Positions 1 to 8,957 of a DNA stretch of 64,000 bases are shown here, in pieces. The notes under the pieces are model-generated. The model was not told the DNA's origin and made no database searches. It worked only from the letters and a program-made list of their open reading frames with translations. Numbering within the stretch: the stretch's first letter is position 1; the number at the start of each line of letters is the position of its first letter. The stretch is from Acidobacteriota bacterium (lineage in GTDB: Bacteria > Acidobacteriota > Terriglobia > Acidiferrales > UBA7541), in assembly GCA_013289825.1 (NCBI GenBank), contig JABCZF010000025.1:1-64000 (forward strand). The letters are read 5' to 3'. The translations under genes were made by a program, and so were the position numbers.

Positions 1-143
1 GCGGGTTGACTGCTCCTCGTGATGTCGTGTCTGCTCAAGTAATTCTCCAAAGGGCTAGGATGAGTCCTTCAAACCGCAACGTAGCGGATTTAATCGCAAG
101 CGTGGTTTGAGAAGCCGTCGCATTTATGCGACGGAGAAGTCAC
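1..143 (+). mobile_element. 3' end of a TnpB gene and right end of an IS200/IS605-type element (copy 1)
   Basis: The window opens inside the last part of a TnpB-like reading frame: CGLTAPRD followed by VVSAQVILQ carries the last zinc-ribbon Cys and the third RuvC aspartate (RD). It ends in a perfect palindrome (CCGTCGCAT, TT, ATGCGACGG, about 114-133) and the terminal bases GTCAC at 139-143. The same 142-143 bases recur at 27341-27482 with two substitutions and one indel, and the two copies diverge just after GTCAC, which sets the right boundary. A hairpin near the right end without inverted terminal repeats is typical of this family, whose right end also forms the scaffold of the omega RNA. 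The rest of the element lies outside the window. Confidence 0.8.
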
Positions 144-539
144 TGCCTGGATCACTACTCTTAACGGTACTTCCTGTCCTTTCTTGAGCACCGCTTTGTC
201 AAACACTATGGCAAGCGCGGAGCCAGCATCGCCTTTCGCTCGCGCCGACGCCTGCGTGACGTGCCCCACGAGCTTGGTATTCTTGGGGATCACCGTTTGG
301 CCATGGGCTTTGACAGCTTCCGTCACGTGCGCATTCACGGCGTCGCCGGTTTTAACTTTTTTCGAATCCACAGGCGTGTCCAGCTCCACATGAAGCGCGG
401 TGCCACGAACGAGAGAAACACTCTCCTCGCTTCCTGGCGCTAAACTTCTTCCGGGGAATTCGGCTCTTGCTCCTCTCGGAGTGGACCCTCCTCCGGCAAG
501 GAGTGTCCCCAGAAAGATCGCCAAGCTTAGGCGGTTCAT
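90..539 (-). pseudogene. secreted protein gene truncated by the TnpB element
   Basis: About 132 native codons (144-539) begin MNRLSLAIFLGTLLAGG, a Sec signal peptide, and continue into a basic, Val/Lys-rich domain (VRGTALHVELDTPVDSKKVK) of a type I associate with acidobacterial periplasmic proteins of unknown function. The last 17 codons are not native: they are read from the right end of the mobile element (TSPSHKCDG onwards) up to a chance stop at 90. The normal C-terminus is therefore missing, and I treat this as a broken gene. It lies just upstream of kbl on the same strand only by proximity (28 bases before the kbl stop), with no sign of functional linkage. Confidence 0.75.
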
Positions 540-567
540 TTCGCGTTTCTCCTAAAGATACCGGCTA

Positions 568-1782
568 TTACACGATTCCCAAAGGCTGAGCCACTTCCGC
601 CAAGATGTCCGCCGCTCTTAGCAACTGCTCCCGCTTGTGCGTCGCGCTCACCATAGCCCGCAGCCGCGCTTTGCCCTCGGCAACAACAGGGTAGCCGACC
701 GCGGGCGCAAAAACGCCCGCGTCGAACAGCTTTTTCGAAAACTCGAAGGCCTTCGCCGCATCGCCCACGTGAATCGGAATAATCGGTGTCTCGCTTACCT
801 TGAACTGGAAGCCGCGTTTTTTCAGCTCGCGCTTGAACATTTTCGTGTTGGCCCACAGCTTCTTCACCAGCCTCTCTCCTTCGGGTGAATCGAGAAGCGA
901 AAACGCTGCCTGGCACGCCGCTACCGTCGCCGGCGGATGCGAAGTCGAAAAAAGAAACGGCCGCGCCCGCAAGTACAAGAAATCAATCAAGTCGCGCGAT
1001 CCAGCCACGTACCCTCCCATCGCGCCGATGGCTTTGCTAAGCGTCCCCACCTGAATGTGCACGCGACCGTGGCAATTCAAATGATCCACGGTCCCGCGCC
1101 CGCCGCGTCCCAGCACGCCGCTCGAGTGCGCATCGTCCACCATCATGATGCAGTGGTATTTTTCCGCGAGGTCGCAGAGCTCCGGCAGCGGCGCAATATC
1201 CCCGTCCATCGAAAAAACGCCGTCCGTAATAATCAGTTTCTTTCCCGGAAACTCCGCGTGCTCCTGCAAGATACGTTCGCAGTCCGCGGCATCCTTGTGC
1301 TTGAACACCTTGATCGTCGCCTTGGAGAGCCGCGCTCCGTCGATGATCGAAGCGTGATTCAATTCATCGGAAATGATCAGGTCTTCCTTGCCAAGCACCG
1401 CGGAAACCGTTCCCGCATTCGCCGTAAACCCCGACTGGAACACCACGCACGCTTCCACATTCTTGAACCGCGCGATCTGTTCCTCCAGCTCTAAATGAAT
1501 CTTCATCGTTCCGGCAATCGTTCGGACTGCTCCGGCCCCAGCTCCATATCGCTTCACCGCATCGAGTGCAGCCTTCCGCAACGCTTTGTGGGTCGTCAGT
1601 CCGAGATAGTTGTTTGAAGCCAGATTGATCACCTCTCGTCCGTCAAAAATCGCGACCGGTTTCTGCTCGCCCTCGAGCACGCGCAGCTTCGGCGCCACGC
1701 CTTTGGCCCGCAACTCGCTCAATTGATCGGAAATATACTGCGTCGGATTCTTCTTCGTCGTCTGTGTTCCAGTTTCGGACAT
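568..1782 (-). CDS. kbl: glycine C-acetyltransferase (2-amino-3-ketobutyrate CoA ligase)
   Basis: A 404-residue PLP enzyme of the alpha-oxoamine synthase family. It cleaves 2-amino-3-oxobutyrate with CoA to glycine and acetyl-CoA, the second step of threonine breakdown. Visible motifs are NLASNNYLGL near residue 53, DELNHASIIDG near 139, DDAHSSGVLG near 216 and the PLP lysine K250 in TLSKAIG. The frame is open upstream to 1863, but the ATG at 1782 has AGGAG seven bases ahead and gives the family's normal length, so I chose it. Family members also make 8-amino-7-oxononanoate (BioF); the threonine dehydrogenase gene just upstream on the same strand decides for Kbl. Confidence 0.9.
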   Translation of the reverse strand: MSETGTQTTKKNPTQYISDQLSELRAKGVAPKLRVLEGEQKPVAIFDGREVINLASNNYLGLTTHKALRKAALDAVKRYGAGAGAVRTIAGTMKIHLELEEQIARFKNVEACVVFQSGFTANAGTVSAVLGKEDLIISDELNHASIIDGARLSKATIKVFKHKDAADCERILQEHAEFPGKKLIITDGVFSMDGDIAPLPELCDLAEKYHCIMMVDDAHSSGVLGRGGRGTVDHLNCHGRVHIQVGTLSKAIGAMGGYVAGSRDLIDFLYLRARPFLFSTSHPPATVAACQAAFSLLDSPEGERLVKKLWANTKMFKRELKKRGFQFKVSETPIIPIHVGDAAKAFEFSKKLFDAGVFAPAVGYPVVAEGKARLRAMVSATHKREQLLRAADILAEVAQPLGIV

Positions 1783-2097
1783 TACATGGCTCCTGTGGCG
1801 CGAATGTACTGGGGAGAAACTATTCTCCTCCATGCCGAAGCTTGGAGCAAACCGCGCCGGCATGCGGGTCTCATGGCTACAGCAGTTCAGAATCGTATTT
1901 TTGAAACACAGCCCGCGGCACGGCCGGAGTGCGCTCTTTCGTGACGTGTATTTCCTGAATTAACGCAAGAATCCGGGGAGTCATCACCAGGAGATCACGG
2001 AGAAGTCCAGGCCCTGGATTGCAATAGGCAGGGGCGCGGCGCTATCGGGTGAATTCATTTCCATGCCGACCGATGACAGAGCAAGAGCGGGAATGTG
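1783..2097. other. intergenic region between tdh and kbl
   Basis: These 315 bases separate the tdh stop from the kbl start. I see only the kbl Shine-Dalgarno (AGGAG at about 1790) and no convincing promoter, terminator or reading frame with its own ribosome site. The gap is long for a two-gene pathway operon, so kbl may have its own promoter. Confidence 0.5.
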
Positions 2098-3153
2098 CTA
2101 ACCAGAAAGTCCATTCGGATATAAAAGAATTTTCCCTGCCAGCCCGCCTTGTAATTTCGCAAACGCATTCTCAAACTTTTCCAGCGACTCTCGTTCCCCG
2201 AACAAAGGCTCCAAATCCAACCGCCTGGCCTTCAGCAGCGCGGTCATCTGCACCCAAGTCCCATACATCCGCCGCCCGTAAATCCCCTGCACGGTGGCGC
2301 CCTTAAAAATCACATCGTTTACCAAATCGAGCGGCACATTCTCCGTCGGTATCCCCAGGAGCGAAGCCCGGCCTCCCGCTCTCAACGCTTTAAATCCTTG
2401 CTGGATCGCCGTGGGATTGCCGGACATCTCGAGCAGCGCATCGACGCCGGTTCCGTTGGTCTCCGCCAGAATCCGCGCGACGGCGTCTTCCGCCGCCGGA
2501 TTCAAAACCACATCCGCGCCCATCTTCTGCGCCATCGCGCGCCGGTTCCCGTTGGTCTCCGTCGCAAACACCGTCGAGCTCCCGCAAGCCTTCGCCACGG
2601 CAATCGACATCAACCCAATCGGCCCGCACCCGGTCACCAGCACCGTTTGCCCCGCAATCGGCCCGGCTAGCACGGTATGCACAGCATTTCCCAGCGGGTC
2701 GAGAATCGCCCCGTAGTGTTCCGGAATCGCCGCATCAAGCTTCCAGATATTCGACGCCGGTATTTTCACAAACTCGGCAAACGCCCCATCCTGATCGATC
2801 CCGATAATCCGCAGATTTTGGCAAATGTGCGCTTCGCCCAGCCGGCATTGGTGGCAATGACCACAATTGACGTGCATCTCGGCACTCACGAAGTCCCCGG
2901 CGCTTACCGCGGTGACCTCTTCCCCCACGCGCTCCACGACGCCGCAAAACTCATGCCCCAGGGTCACCGGCGGCTTGATCCGTCCCTGCGACCACCGGTC
3001 CCATCCGTAGATATGCAAATCCGTTCCGCAGATCGAAGCCGTTTTCACGCGCACCAGCACGTCAGCCGCCCCAATCGCAGGCACCGGGGCGCTTTCCATG
3101 GACAACCCACGCCCCGCTCGCATTTTCCGCAACGCTTTCATCGTCGCTGCCAT
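2098..3153 (-). CDS. tdh: L-threonine 3-dehydrogenase
   Basis: A 351-residue zinc-dependent medium-chain dehydrogenase. It oxidises threonine to 2-amino-3-oxobutyrate with NAD, the product that Kbl cleaves. Catalytic zinc ligands are C42 (ICGTD) and H67-E68 (LGHEFCG). The structural zinc site is complete: C97, C100, C103 and C111. The NAD-binding region contains VLVTGCGPIGLM. HIYGWDRW after the CGTD motif and the IGIDQDGAFAEF stretch are characteristic of Tdh rather than generic alcohol dehydrogenases. The ATG at 3153 is preceded by GAGGG at a spacing of nine. It lies on the same strand as kbl. Confidence 0.9.
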   Translation of the reverse strand: MAATMKALRKMRAGRGLSMESAPVPAIGAADVLVRVKTASICGTDLHIYGWDRWSQGRIKPPVTLGHEFCGVVERVGEEVTAVSAGDFVSAEMHVNCGHCHQCRLGEAHICQNLRIIGIDQDGAFAEFVKIPASNIWKLDAAIPEHYGAILDPLGNAVHTVLAGPIAGQTVLVTGCGPIGLMSIAVAKACGSSTVFATETNGNRRAMAQKMGADVVLNPAAEDAVARILAETNGTGVDALLEMSGNPTAIQQGFKALRAGGRASLLGIPTENVPLDLVNDVIFKGATVQGIYGRRMYGTWVQMTALLKARRLDLEPLFGERESLEKFENAFAKLQGGLAGKILLYPNGLSG

Positions 3154-3215
3154 GGGCTACGGCCCTCGTTCAAAACACAATCTTCGATGCTAGCACAGCC
3201 CTACCCCCAGCACCC

Positions 3216-3243
3216 GTAGGGGCACGATACTCGTGCCCCTGTT
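3216..3243. repeat. short dispersed palindrome (GTAGGGGC type)
   Basis: AGGGGCACGA-TAC-TCGTGCCCCT forms a perfect 10-bp stem between the tdh promoter side and the next gene. Similar GTAGGGGC-starting or GC-rich palindromes lie at 4734-4759, 62868-62892, 63624-63645 and 63695-63723, all intergenic. I read them as REP-like elements; here it could also end the transcript of the MFS gene's neighbour. Confidence 0.6.
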
Positions 3244-3274
3244 TCTCCGAAAACCCGCTCCACTCCCGCCCTAC

Positions 3275-4693
3275 TCACCGCGAAATCTCCTCCAAAACCA
3301 ACCCATTCGTCCGCGGCCCCATCACTCCCACCACCCCTGCCACCAAAACCATCGCCACCGCCAATAACGCAAACACCGCCGGCACCCCATGTACCAGCAC
3401 CGCTCCAATCAAAACCGAAGTAAAGGCCGCGCTCAGCCGGCTCCAGCTATAGGTGAATCCCACGCCGGTCGCGCGCAGCCGTGTCGGAAACAATTCCGAT
3501 TGATAGGCGTGAAAGGCCGCCGAAAACCAATAATTCGCCAGCGTCAAAAGCGCCCCGAACCCCACAACTGCCACAGGCGCAAAGGAATTGCCGAATCCGA
3601 TACCCAATCCCGCCACAAGCAAAGCCAGCACCACGATCGTCCACTTCCGTTCCATGCGGTCCGACGTAAACGCCGCCAGGAGCGGCCCCAGCGGCGATAC
3701 CAACGCGATCAGTAAGGTGTACTCCAGCGAATGCAAGAGCGAAACTCCCCGCTTCAACAAAAACGTCGGCGCCCAATTCGCAAATCCATAAAACCCAATC
3801 GTCTGCAAAGCCTGAAAAATCAGAAGCATGACGGTCCGCGAAAGATAGGGCGGTCTCCACAATTCCCAAAACGACGCTCGTTCAGCCCGTACTTCCCTGT
3901 CCCTGCCCCCGTCTTCTTGCTGCCCACTCGTCACTTGTTTACCCTGACGAGAGCCGCAGGGCCCCACGTCACTTCTTAGAGGCTTTGAAAACGATTCATT
4001 CTCGAGCCCGGACATAATCGCGTCCGCCTCTCGGACCCGTCCGCGGCTCTCCAACCACCGTGGCGACTCCGGCAAGCGCCGCCGAAACCACCAGGTCAAC
4101 AGCGCTCCCGAAGCCCCCATCACCATCACCCAGCGCCACCCGCTCATCAAAAAATGAGTCGGCACAAGCACACGCGACAGCACTGCCGCCACCGGCACGG
4201 CGCAAAATCCCGCCACCTGGGTAATCGCCACATACCGCCCCCGCGCGTAACCGGGCACTACCTCTGTCACGTACGTATCAATCACCACGATTTCTGCGCC
4301 AATCCCGACGCCGGCGAAAAACCGCAACGCAATCAGCCAATTTGCCGACGGCGCAAAGGCATCCGCGAACGTAAACACCGAATAGATCAGCAGCAGCAAA
4401 ATGAACGCGCTGCGTCTCCCCATGCGGTCGCTGCCCATTCCAAAAACGACGGTCCCAACAAACATCCCCAAAAATCCCGACGCCACGAAAAATGTAAATT
4501 GTCTGAGGGAGAGAAAACCGGACTGCTGCAAAGCCGCACCGATGTACGCCACAATAAAAATGTCGTACAAATCGAAAAAATTCCCGAGCGACACGAGCGC
4601 AATAAACCGGCGGTGAAAGCCACCCAGCGGCAACCGCTCAATCCTCGCCGCGACCGACGATAGCAACTCTTGCGGTGAACCAGCCGCGTTCAA
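3275..4693 (-). CDS. MFS transporter, metabolite:H+ symporter type
   Basis: A 472-residue inner-membrane protein with about 12 hydrophobic segments. The loop 2-3 signature GSDRMGRRS and a second copy in the C-terminal half (SDRMERK) are the usual major facilitator marks; RLPESPRWL after helix 6 and ELFPTRLRATGVG in the second half place it in the sugar/aromatic-acid symporter branch. A central loop of about 45 residues (after GLENESF) is hydrophilic and of low similarity to anything I know. The start is TTG at 4693 with GAGG five bases upstream; no ATG fits. Substrate is not predictable. It stands alone between tdh and a peptidase. Confidence 0.8.
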   Translation of the reverse strand: MNAAGSPQELLSSVAARIERLPLGGFHRRFIALVSLGNFFDLYDIFIVAYIGAALQQSGFLSLRQFTFFVASGFLGMFVGTVVFGMGSDRMGRRSAFILLLLIYSVFTFADAFAPSANWLIALRFFAGVGIGAEIVVIDTYVTEVVPGYARGRYVAITQVAGFCAVPVAAVLSRVLVPTHFLMSGWRWVMVMGASGALLTWWFRRRLPESPRWLESRGRVREADAIMSGLENESFSKPLRSDVGPCGSRQGKQVTSGQQEDGGRDREVRAERASFWELWRPPYLSRTVMLLIFQALQTIGFYGFANWAPTFLLKRGVSLLHSLEYTLLIALVSPLGPLLAAFTSDRMERKWTIVVLALLVAGLGIGFGNSFAPVAVVGFGALLTLANYWFSAAFHAYQSELFPTRLRATGVGFTYSWSRLSAAFTSVLIGAVLVHGVPAVFALLAVAMVLVAGVVGVMGPRTNGLVLEEISR

Positions 4694-4733
4694 TTTTACC
4701 TCGCGCCCGCGTGGACTGGCTCATGCTGCACCT

Positions 4734-4759
4734 GTAGGGGCGGGGCTTGTCCCGCCCTC
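4734..4759. repeat. short dispersed palindrome (GTAGGGGC type)
   Basis: GTAGGGGCGGGGCTTGTCCC followed by GCCCTC makes an 8-bp GC stem. It closely resembles the elements at 63624-63645 and 3216-3243. Confidence 0.55.
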
Positions 4760-4796
4760 TCAGCTCTCAGCGCCACAAATTCCAGTCCACTACCAT

Positions 4797-6878
4797 TCAC
4801 TTCACCACCGACACAACCCCGATTTTTTCCAACGCCCTCAAATACTCCACCACCATCTCCAGCGGCACCGGCCCATACTCCGCCGACACCGCATCGCGTA
4901 TCTTCTGCGCATTCCGCTTCCCATCCGCAAAATTCAAAATCTCATACGCATACTCTTCCCCCGCTCCCCACAATCCCTCGTAACTAAGCAATTTCGGCGT
5001 CGCCACTCCGGCCTTCGTATGATCGGCGAAATAGTCATACCCAAACACCGCCAGCGGTCCCTTCGGTACTTGGTTCCGTCGGAAAACCAGGAGCCCCGGG
5101 CCTGTTGATTCTCCGGCAGTTCGAAGTTCTTTCATCCCGCAAAACTGCGTGATGGCCTCCGATAGAGAGTCCTCCGCCTCTGCTGAAACACCCAGTAAAG
5201 GTCTTAGAGAATGGGCTAAACTGATCGTGTAGAGCACCTGCTCTCGGACGGAGGCTTCTCCCTCATCGTCCTTTCGTTCTTCGGCCATTCCTGCTGCCTT
5301 CGAGAATCGTTGATTCGCTGAAGCAAACATTCGTGCATAAAGCGACCCGGAAACTTCGTTGGGCGGATTCGCCAAAAAATACCCACTCGCCGCCCCGATA
5401 AACGCTGCCCTCTTCAATTTCGTCGTATCGATATTCGCCGCCGTATCAAAATTCGTATGAATGTAGCGGTCCGGCCAATCATTCATATAAATCGCCGGTA
5501 TCCCGAACGACGAATCCTGATACACATCGTGGTCGCTCCCCATGCTGTACGCCGAATACTCCGCCCGCAGCGGCTCCTTGCCGCCCTCTGGCGCCACGAA
5601 CGGATACTCCGCCTTCCCCGTCGCCGCAAATTTGTACGACTCCTCGTTCACAAACTCCGCAAACGCCCACGCCACGTCATGCACAAACGACGGCAAACTC
5701 ATCGGCCCCCGTGTCACGTGGAACACCGCCTTGGTCTCCGGCCCGCCGCCAACCATGTCCATGTGAACCGCCGCTCGAATCCGTTTCCTAAGTTCCGGCT
5801 TGCCGTTCAGCAACGCCAAAGTCCCCTCAATCTCCGGCGGCCAAATAAACCGCATCGTCCGCGCTGGCCGCGCCAATTCTCCCTCCGCAATCAACTTCTC
5901 GAGCGTCCGCGCCACCTCCAGAATGGTCACACACCCGCTGGCGTTGTCATTCGCTCCCGGCCGCTGATGATCCAGATGGCAGGAAAACGCAATCTCCTCC
6001 TCCTTCAGTTTCGGGTCGCTCCCAGGAATCGTCGCCGTCACCACTTCATAATTCCCCGCATGCTGTCCCGCCTTGACCACCGCATGCAAGGTGATCTTCT
6101 CCCCACGCGCCAACCGCTCGCGCATCCCCCGTGCGGTCTTAGGCGACACCATGAACCCAAACGTCTTGTGCTCCGAGAACGTCTCCAAGTGTCCCCACCG
6201 AATCAAATTCTCGTCCTCACCCCACCAGGCCGTCTTCTGGTTCTGCGCATAACTCAGGATTCCTGCCGCACCAAGTTTCCCCACCGCCAAATCCTGCACC
6301 GCCCCCGGCTGCGCACCCACCAAAACAATCTTCCCCTTTACATCCCTTCCGGCGTAGTCCGATTCACTCGTCCCGCTGCCCACATCCACCAACTCCGCCG
6401 TCACATCCGAGGACTCGCTGTCCTCGGCCAACACCACCGGCTCCGTCTCATAACTCGCTAACTTTTCATCGACGAACTCCAAGCGATATTCGTCGCGTCC
6501 GGTAACTTCTGACTTCCGTCGGGTTGGCTTGGCCTTTACCTCCCACAACTCCCCCACCTCGGCATCCCAGGCCGGCCGCGACCTCTGCGTCCCATAAAGA
6601 ATCTTCCCGTCCGCCGGAAACTCCAAGATCTCGACATCGCGCAACCCATAAGCCCGCGCTCGCTCCGCCACCAACTCCGCCACCGCGTGAAACCCCCGCG
6701 ACCCGCGTTGCCGGTGAAACGTGGCCATCACTTCCAAATTCCTCTTCGCTGTCTCCCCACTCAACTCATTCGCCAGGGCCGCCACATCCTTCTCCGGCAA
6801 AAGCGGCGGCTTCTGCGCCCTCGCCGCGCCGGCCAACAATCCGCTTGCGACCATCGTCAACACCAGCCTGAATCTCAT
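4797..6878 (-). CDS. secreted M28-family zinc peptidase with inserted PA domain
   Basis: A 693-residue exported protein starting MRFRLVLTMVASGLLAG, a Sec signal peptide ending at ARAQ. A PA-like segment (GRDVKGKIVLVGAQPGA, around residues 180-215) precedes the metallopeptidase core. Zinc ligands typical of M28 are visible: H and D in FSCHLDHQRPGANDNASG, a Glu pair in PPEIEG, D in VHMDMVGG and the final His in RYIHTNFDT. About 190 C-terminal residues after the catalytic domain are helical and unassigned. I chose ATG 6878, with GGAGG five bases upstream, over the upstream in-frame start at 6902. The likely role is aminopeptidase or carboxypeptidase digestion of peptides outside the cytoplasm. 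Confidence 0.8.
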   Translation of the reverse strand: MRFRLVLTMVASGLLAGAARAQKPPLLPEKDVAALANELSGETAKRNLEVMATFHRQRGSRGFHAVAELVAERARAYGLRDVEILEFPADGKILYGTQRSRPAWDAEVGELWEVKAKPTRRKSEVTGRDEYRLEFVDEKLASYETEPVVLAEDSESSDVTAELVDVGSGTSESDYAGRDVKGKIVLVGAQPGAVQDLAVGKLGAAGILSYAQNQKTAWWGEDENLIRWGHLETFSEHKTFGFMVSPKTARGMRERLARGEKITLHAVVKAGQHAGNYEVVTATIPGSDPKLKEEEIAFSCHLDHQRPGANDNASGCVTILEVARTLEKLIAEGELARPARTMRFIWPPEIEGTLALLNGKPELRKRIRAAVHMDMVGGGPETKAVFHVTRGPMSLPSFVHDVAWAFAEFVNEESYKFAATGKAEYPFVAPEGGKEPLRAEYSAYSMGSDHDVYQDSSFGIPAIYMNDWPDRYIHTNFDTAANIDTTKLKRAAFIGAASGYFLANPPNEVSGSLYARMFASANQRFSKAAGMAEERKDDEGEASVREQVLYTISLAHSLRPLLGVSAEAEDSLSEAITQFCGMKELRTAGESTGPGLLVFRRNQVPKGPLAVFGYDYFADHTKAGVATPKLLSYEGLWGAGEEYAYEILNFADGKRNAQKIRDAVSAEYGPVPLEMVVEYLRALEKIGVVSVVK

Positions 6879-7194
6879 ACCCACCTCCCGGTCTCGCCCC
6901 AAACCTCTTTCGAGTGGTCATGAGCGCGGCCCAGCATAGGTCGAAACGCCAGGAAGCCACAATGCTCGCGACATGTTCCTTCCCACGGCCTCATCCCTGG
7001 TAACCAGGAGTCACCAATCGTTCACCGAATTTTTACTTCAGTGTCTTATGCATTCCGGTCTAGTAAAGCAGTACGGGTGTCGGCACTTGGTAAGCCTTCC
7101 GGATATAACGAAGTGCATCTCCGGAACTAAACTCACTCTGCCCACGCCACGAACAAAACCAGACCGCCCTGCGGTCAGACCCAAGGGAGTACCG
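6879..7194. other. divergent intergenic region
   Basis: 316 bases between two divergently transcribed secreted-enzyme genes. Promoters for both must lie here, but I could not pick a convincing -35/-10 pair. A hairpin GACCGC-CCT-GCGGTC at 7162-7176 sits just before the AAGGGAG ribosome site of the downstream gene. Confidence 0.4.
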
Positions 7195-8817
7195 ATGATC
7201 CGAACGCCCAGAAGTATCCGAGCGCTCCTGTTTCTGCCTCTAGCGCTCCTGCTGTTCGCACCAAAACCCGCTCTCGCCGACGGCGATGTGCACAAAGTCA
7301 AGCACGTCATCGTGATCATGCAAGAGAACCACTCCTTCGACAATTACTTCGGCGCGCTCGCCTATGCCCCAGGCAGCCCCTACCACCACGAACTCGGCGG
7401 CTGTCCGAAAGACGACCACGACTGCGTCGACGGCCTAACCTGCAAAACGGACCAAGCCGGCAACATCACCTGCTTCAATTCCAACCTCGACGACGACGGC
7501 AGTACCGTCTTTTCCTTCCACGACAACCGCCGCTGCGCCGGCCCGGATCTTGATCATTCCTGGTTCCAGACCCACGAAGAGGTCAACTTCCTTCATCCCA
7601 TGGACACTCTTCGCAACCCCAGAAGCGACGGCTTCGTCCGTGTAAATGACATAACCGAGCAACACGATAACGGCGTCGAGACCGCAACCGACGATCAAAC
7701 CATGGGCTTCTACACGCAAGCCGACATTCCCTTCTATTACGATCTAGCCCAAAAGTTCGCCGTCGGCGATCGCTACTTCGCCGCAGTCCTCGGCCCCACC
7801 TTCCCGAATCGCTCCTATCTGCTGGCCGCCACCTCCTTCGGTCATTTGACCACCAGCGACACCTTCCCCCCTCCAGGAGGCTACAAGCCCATCACCGGAA
7901 CCATCTTCGACCTGCTCGACAAGAACAACATCACCTGGGCAGACTACTTTCAAGATGCTCCACAAGGCGGCAGCTTCCGCCAATTCGGCGGACCCTTGAG
8001 CGATCCGCATTTCCTCCCCCTAACGGTATTCCTGGCAGAAGCCTCGGGGACCACGGGCGCGCCCCCGCTTCCCGAAGTCATTTTCATCGACCCGAATTTT
8101 GGCCTGGCCGGCCGCAAGTTTGAAAATGACGAGCATCCGCCCACTGACATTCAGCGCGGAGAAGCCTACGTTTCCCAAGTCCTCAATACCATTCGCAATG
8201 GCCCCTACTGGAAGGACTCCGTGATCTTCTTCACCTACGACGAACACGGCGGGTACTACGATCACGTGGCTTCGCCGCGCGTCGCCCAGGGCCACGAGAG
8301 AACCCCCGATGGCATTTCGCCAGGACAATGCGCCGACCTTTCGAGCGTCCCCGCCAGCCTTGCACCGGGCGCCGGCGCAGAGTGCGCGCAAAACCCCCTA
8401 AGCAAGACCGACACAACCGTCAAGGACGCCGAGGAACTCTGCCCCGAGCTCGTCGCCAATCCTAGCGGTCCGTACCCGGAAAGCTGCCCCTCGTTCGACC
8501 AGCTCGGCTTGCGCGTTCCCTTCCTAGCCATCTCGGCCTTTTCCAAGCCGCACTACGTTTCACACACCACCGCCAGCCACACCTCACTGCTAGCCTTTAT
8601 CGAAGGCCGCTTCCTCGGTCTCGCAAATGACCCTGAGCAGGAGGGGGACAATGACGGCGATGATGACCGCGGCCAAGGCACCCCCCATCAACACTTGACC
8701 AGACGCGACCAACACGCCAACTCGCTTGAAGACCTGTTCGACTTCGACCGCTCGCCATCCCTCCACACCACCCTAAGCCAAGCCGTGCCGCCAACGGTGG
8801 ACTGCACCCCCAACTAA
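7195..8817 (+). CDS. secreted phosphoesterase (phospholipase C / acid phosphatase family)
   Basis: A 540-residue exported member of the PF04185 phosphoesterase family. After a signal peptide (ALLFLPLALLLFAPKPALA) comes the family N-terminal motif VKHVIVIMQENHSFDNYFG, the nucleophile-region stretch VGDRYFAAVLGPTFPNRSYL and the metal-binding FFTYDEHGGYYDHV. A pair-rich Cys region (GGCPKDDHDCVDGLTC) suggests disulfides. Family members hydrolyse phospholipids or phosphomonoesters. The frame is open back to 6973, but ATG 7195 is preceded by AAGGGAG and directly starts the signal peptide. A strong terminator follows the stop. Confidence 0.85.
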   Translation: MIRTPRSIRALLFLPLALLLFAPKPALADGDVHKVKHVIVIMQENHSFDNYFGALAYAPGSPYHHELGGCPKDDHDCVDGLTCKTDQAGNITCFNSNLDDDGSTVFSFHDNRRCAGPDLDHSWFQTHEEVNFLHPMDTLRNPRSDGFVRVNDITEQHDNGVETATDDQTMGFYTQADIPFYYDLAQKFAVGDRYFAAVLGPTFPNRSYLLAATSFGHLTTSDTFPPPGGYKPITGTIFDLLDKNNITWADYFQDAPQGGSFRQFGGPLSDPHFLPLTVFLAEASGTTGAPPLPEVIFIDPNFGLAGRKFENDEHPPTDIQRGEAYVSQVLNTIRNGPYWKDSVIFFTYDEHGGYYDHVASPRVAQGHERTPDGISPGQCADLSSVPASLAPGAGAECAQNPLSKTDTTVKDAEELCPELVANPSGPYPESCPSFDQLGLRVPFLAISAFSKPHYVSHTTASHTSLLAFIEGRFLGLANDPEQEGDNDGDDDRGQGTPHQHLTRRDQHANSLEDLFDFDRSPSLHTTLSQAVPPTVDCTPN

Positions 8818-8838
8818 CCCCTTCGGACCATCAAACAA

Positions 8839-8880
8839 AAAGCGCGGCTGGCACCTGGACGCCAGTCGCGCTTTCTTTTC
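8839..8880 (+). terminator. intrinsic terminator, possibly bidirectional
   Basis: AAAGCGCGGCTGGC (8839-8852), an 8-base loop and GCCAGTCGCGCTTT (8861-8874) form a 14-bp stem with one G-U pair, followed by CTTTTC. The A-rich flank on the other side would serve the convergent phosphatase gene. Confidence 0.85.
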
Positions 8881-8957
8881 TCCGCCACTCTAAAGTCTCT
8901 GCTAGGGGCATAGCACTGCCGGGCCCGTCCCCCGGGTCTCTGCCACCCGAACATTTC

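Noticed and set aside
5457..6461. Long plus-strand frame (334 codons) opposite the M28 peptidase gene
   Set aside because: Arg/His/Pro-rich translation typical of an antisense frame in GC-rich DNA; no ribosome site; the opposite frame is a clear peptidase.
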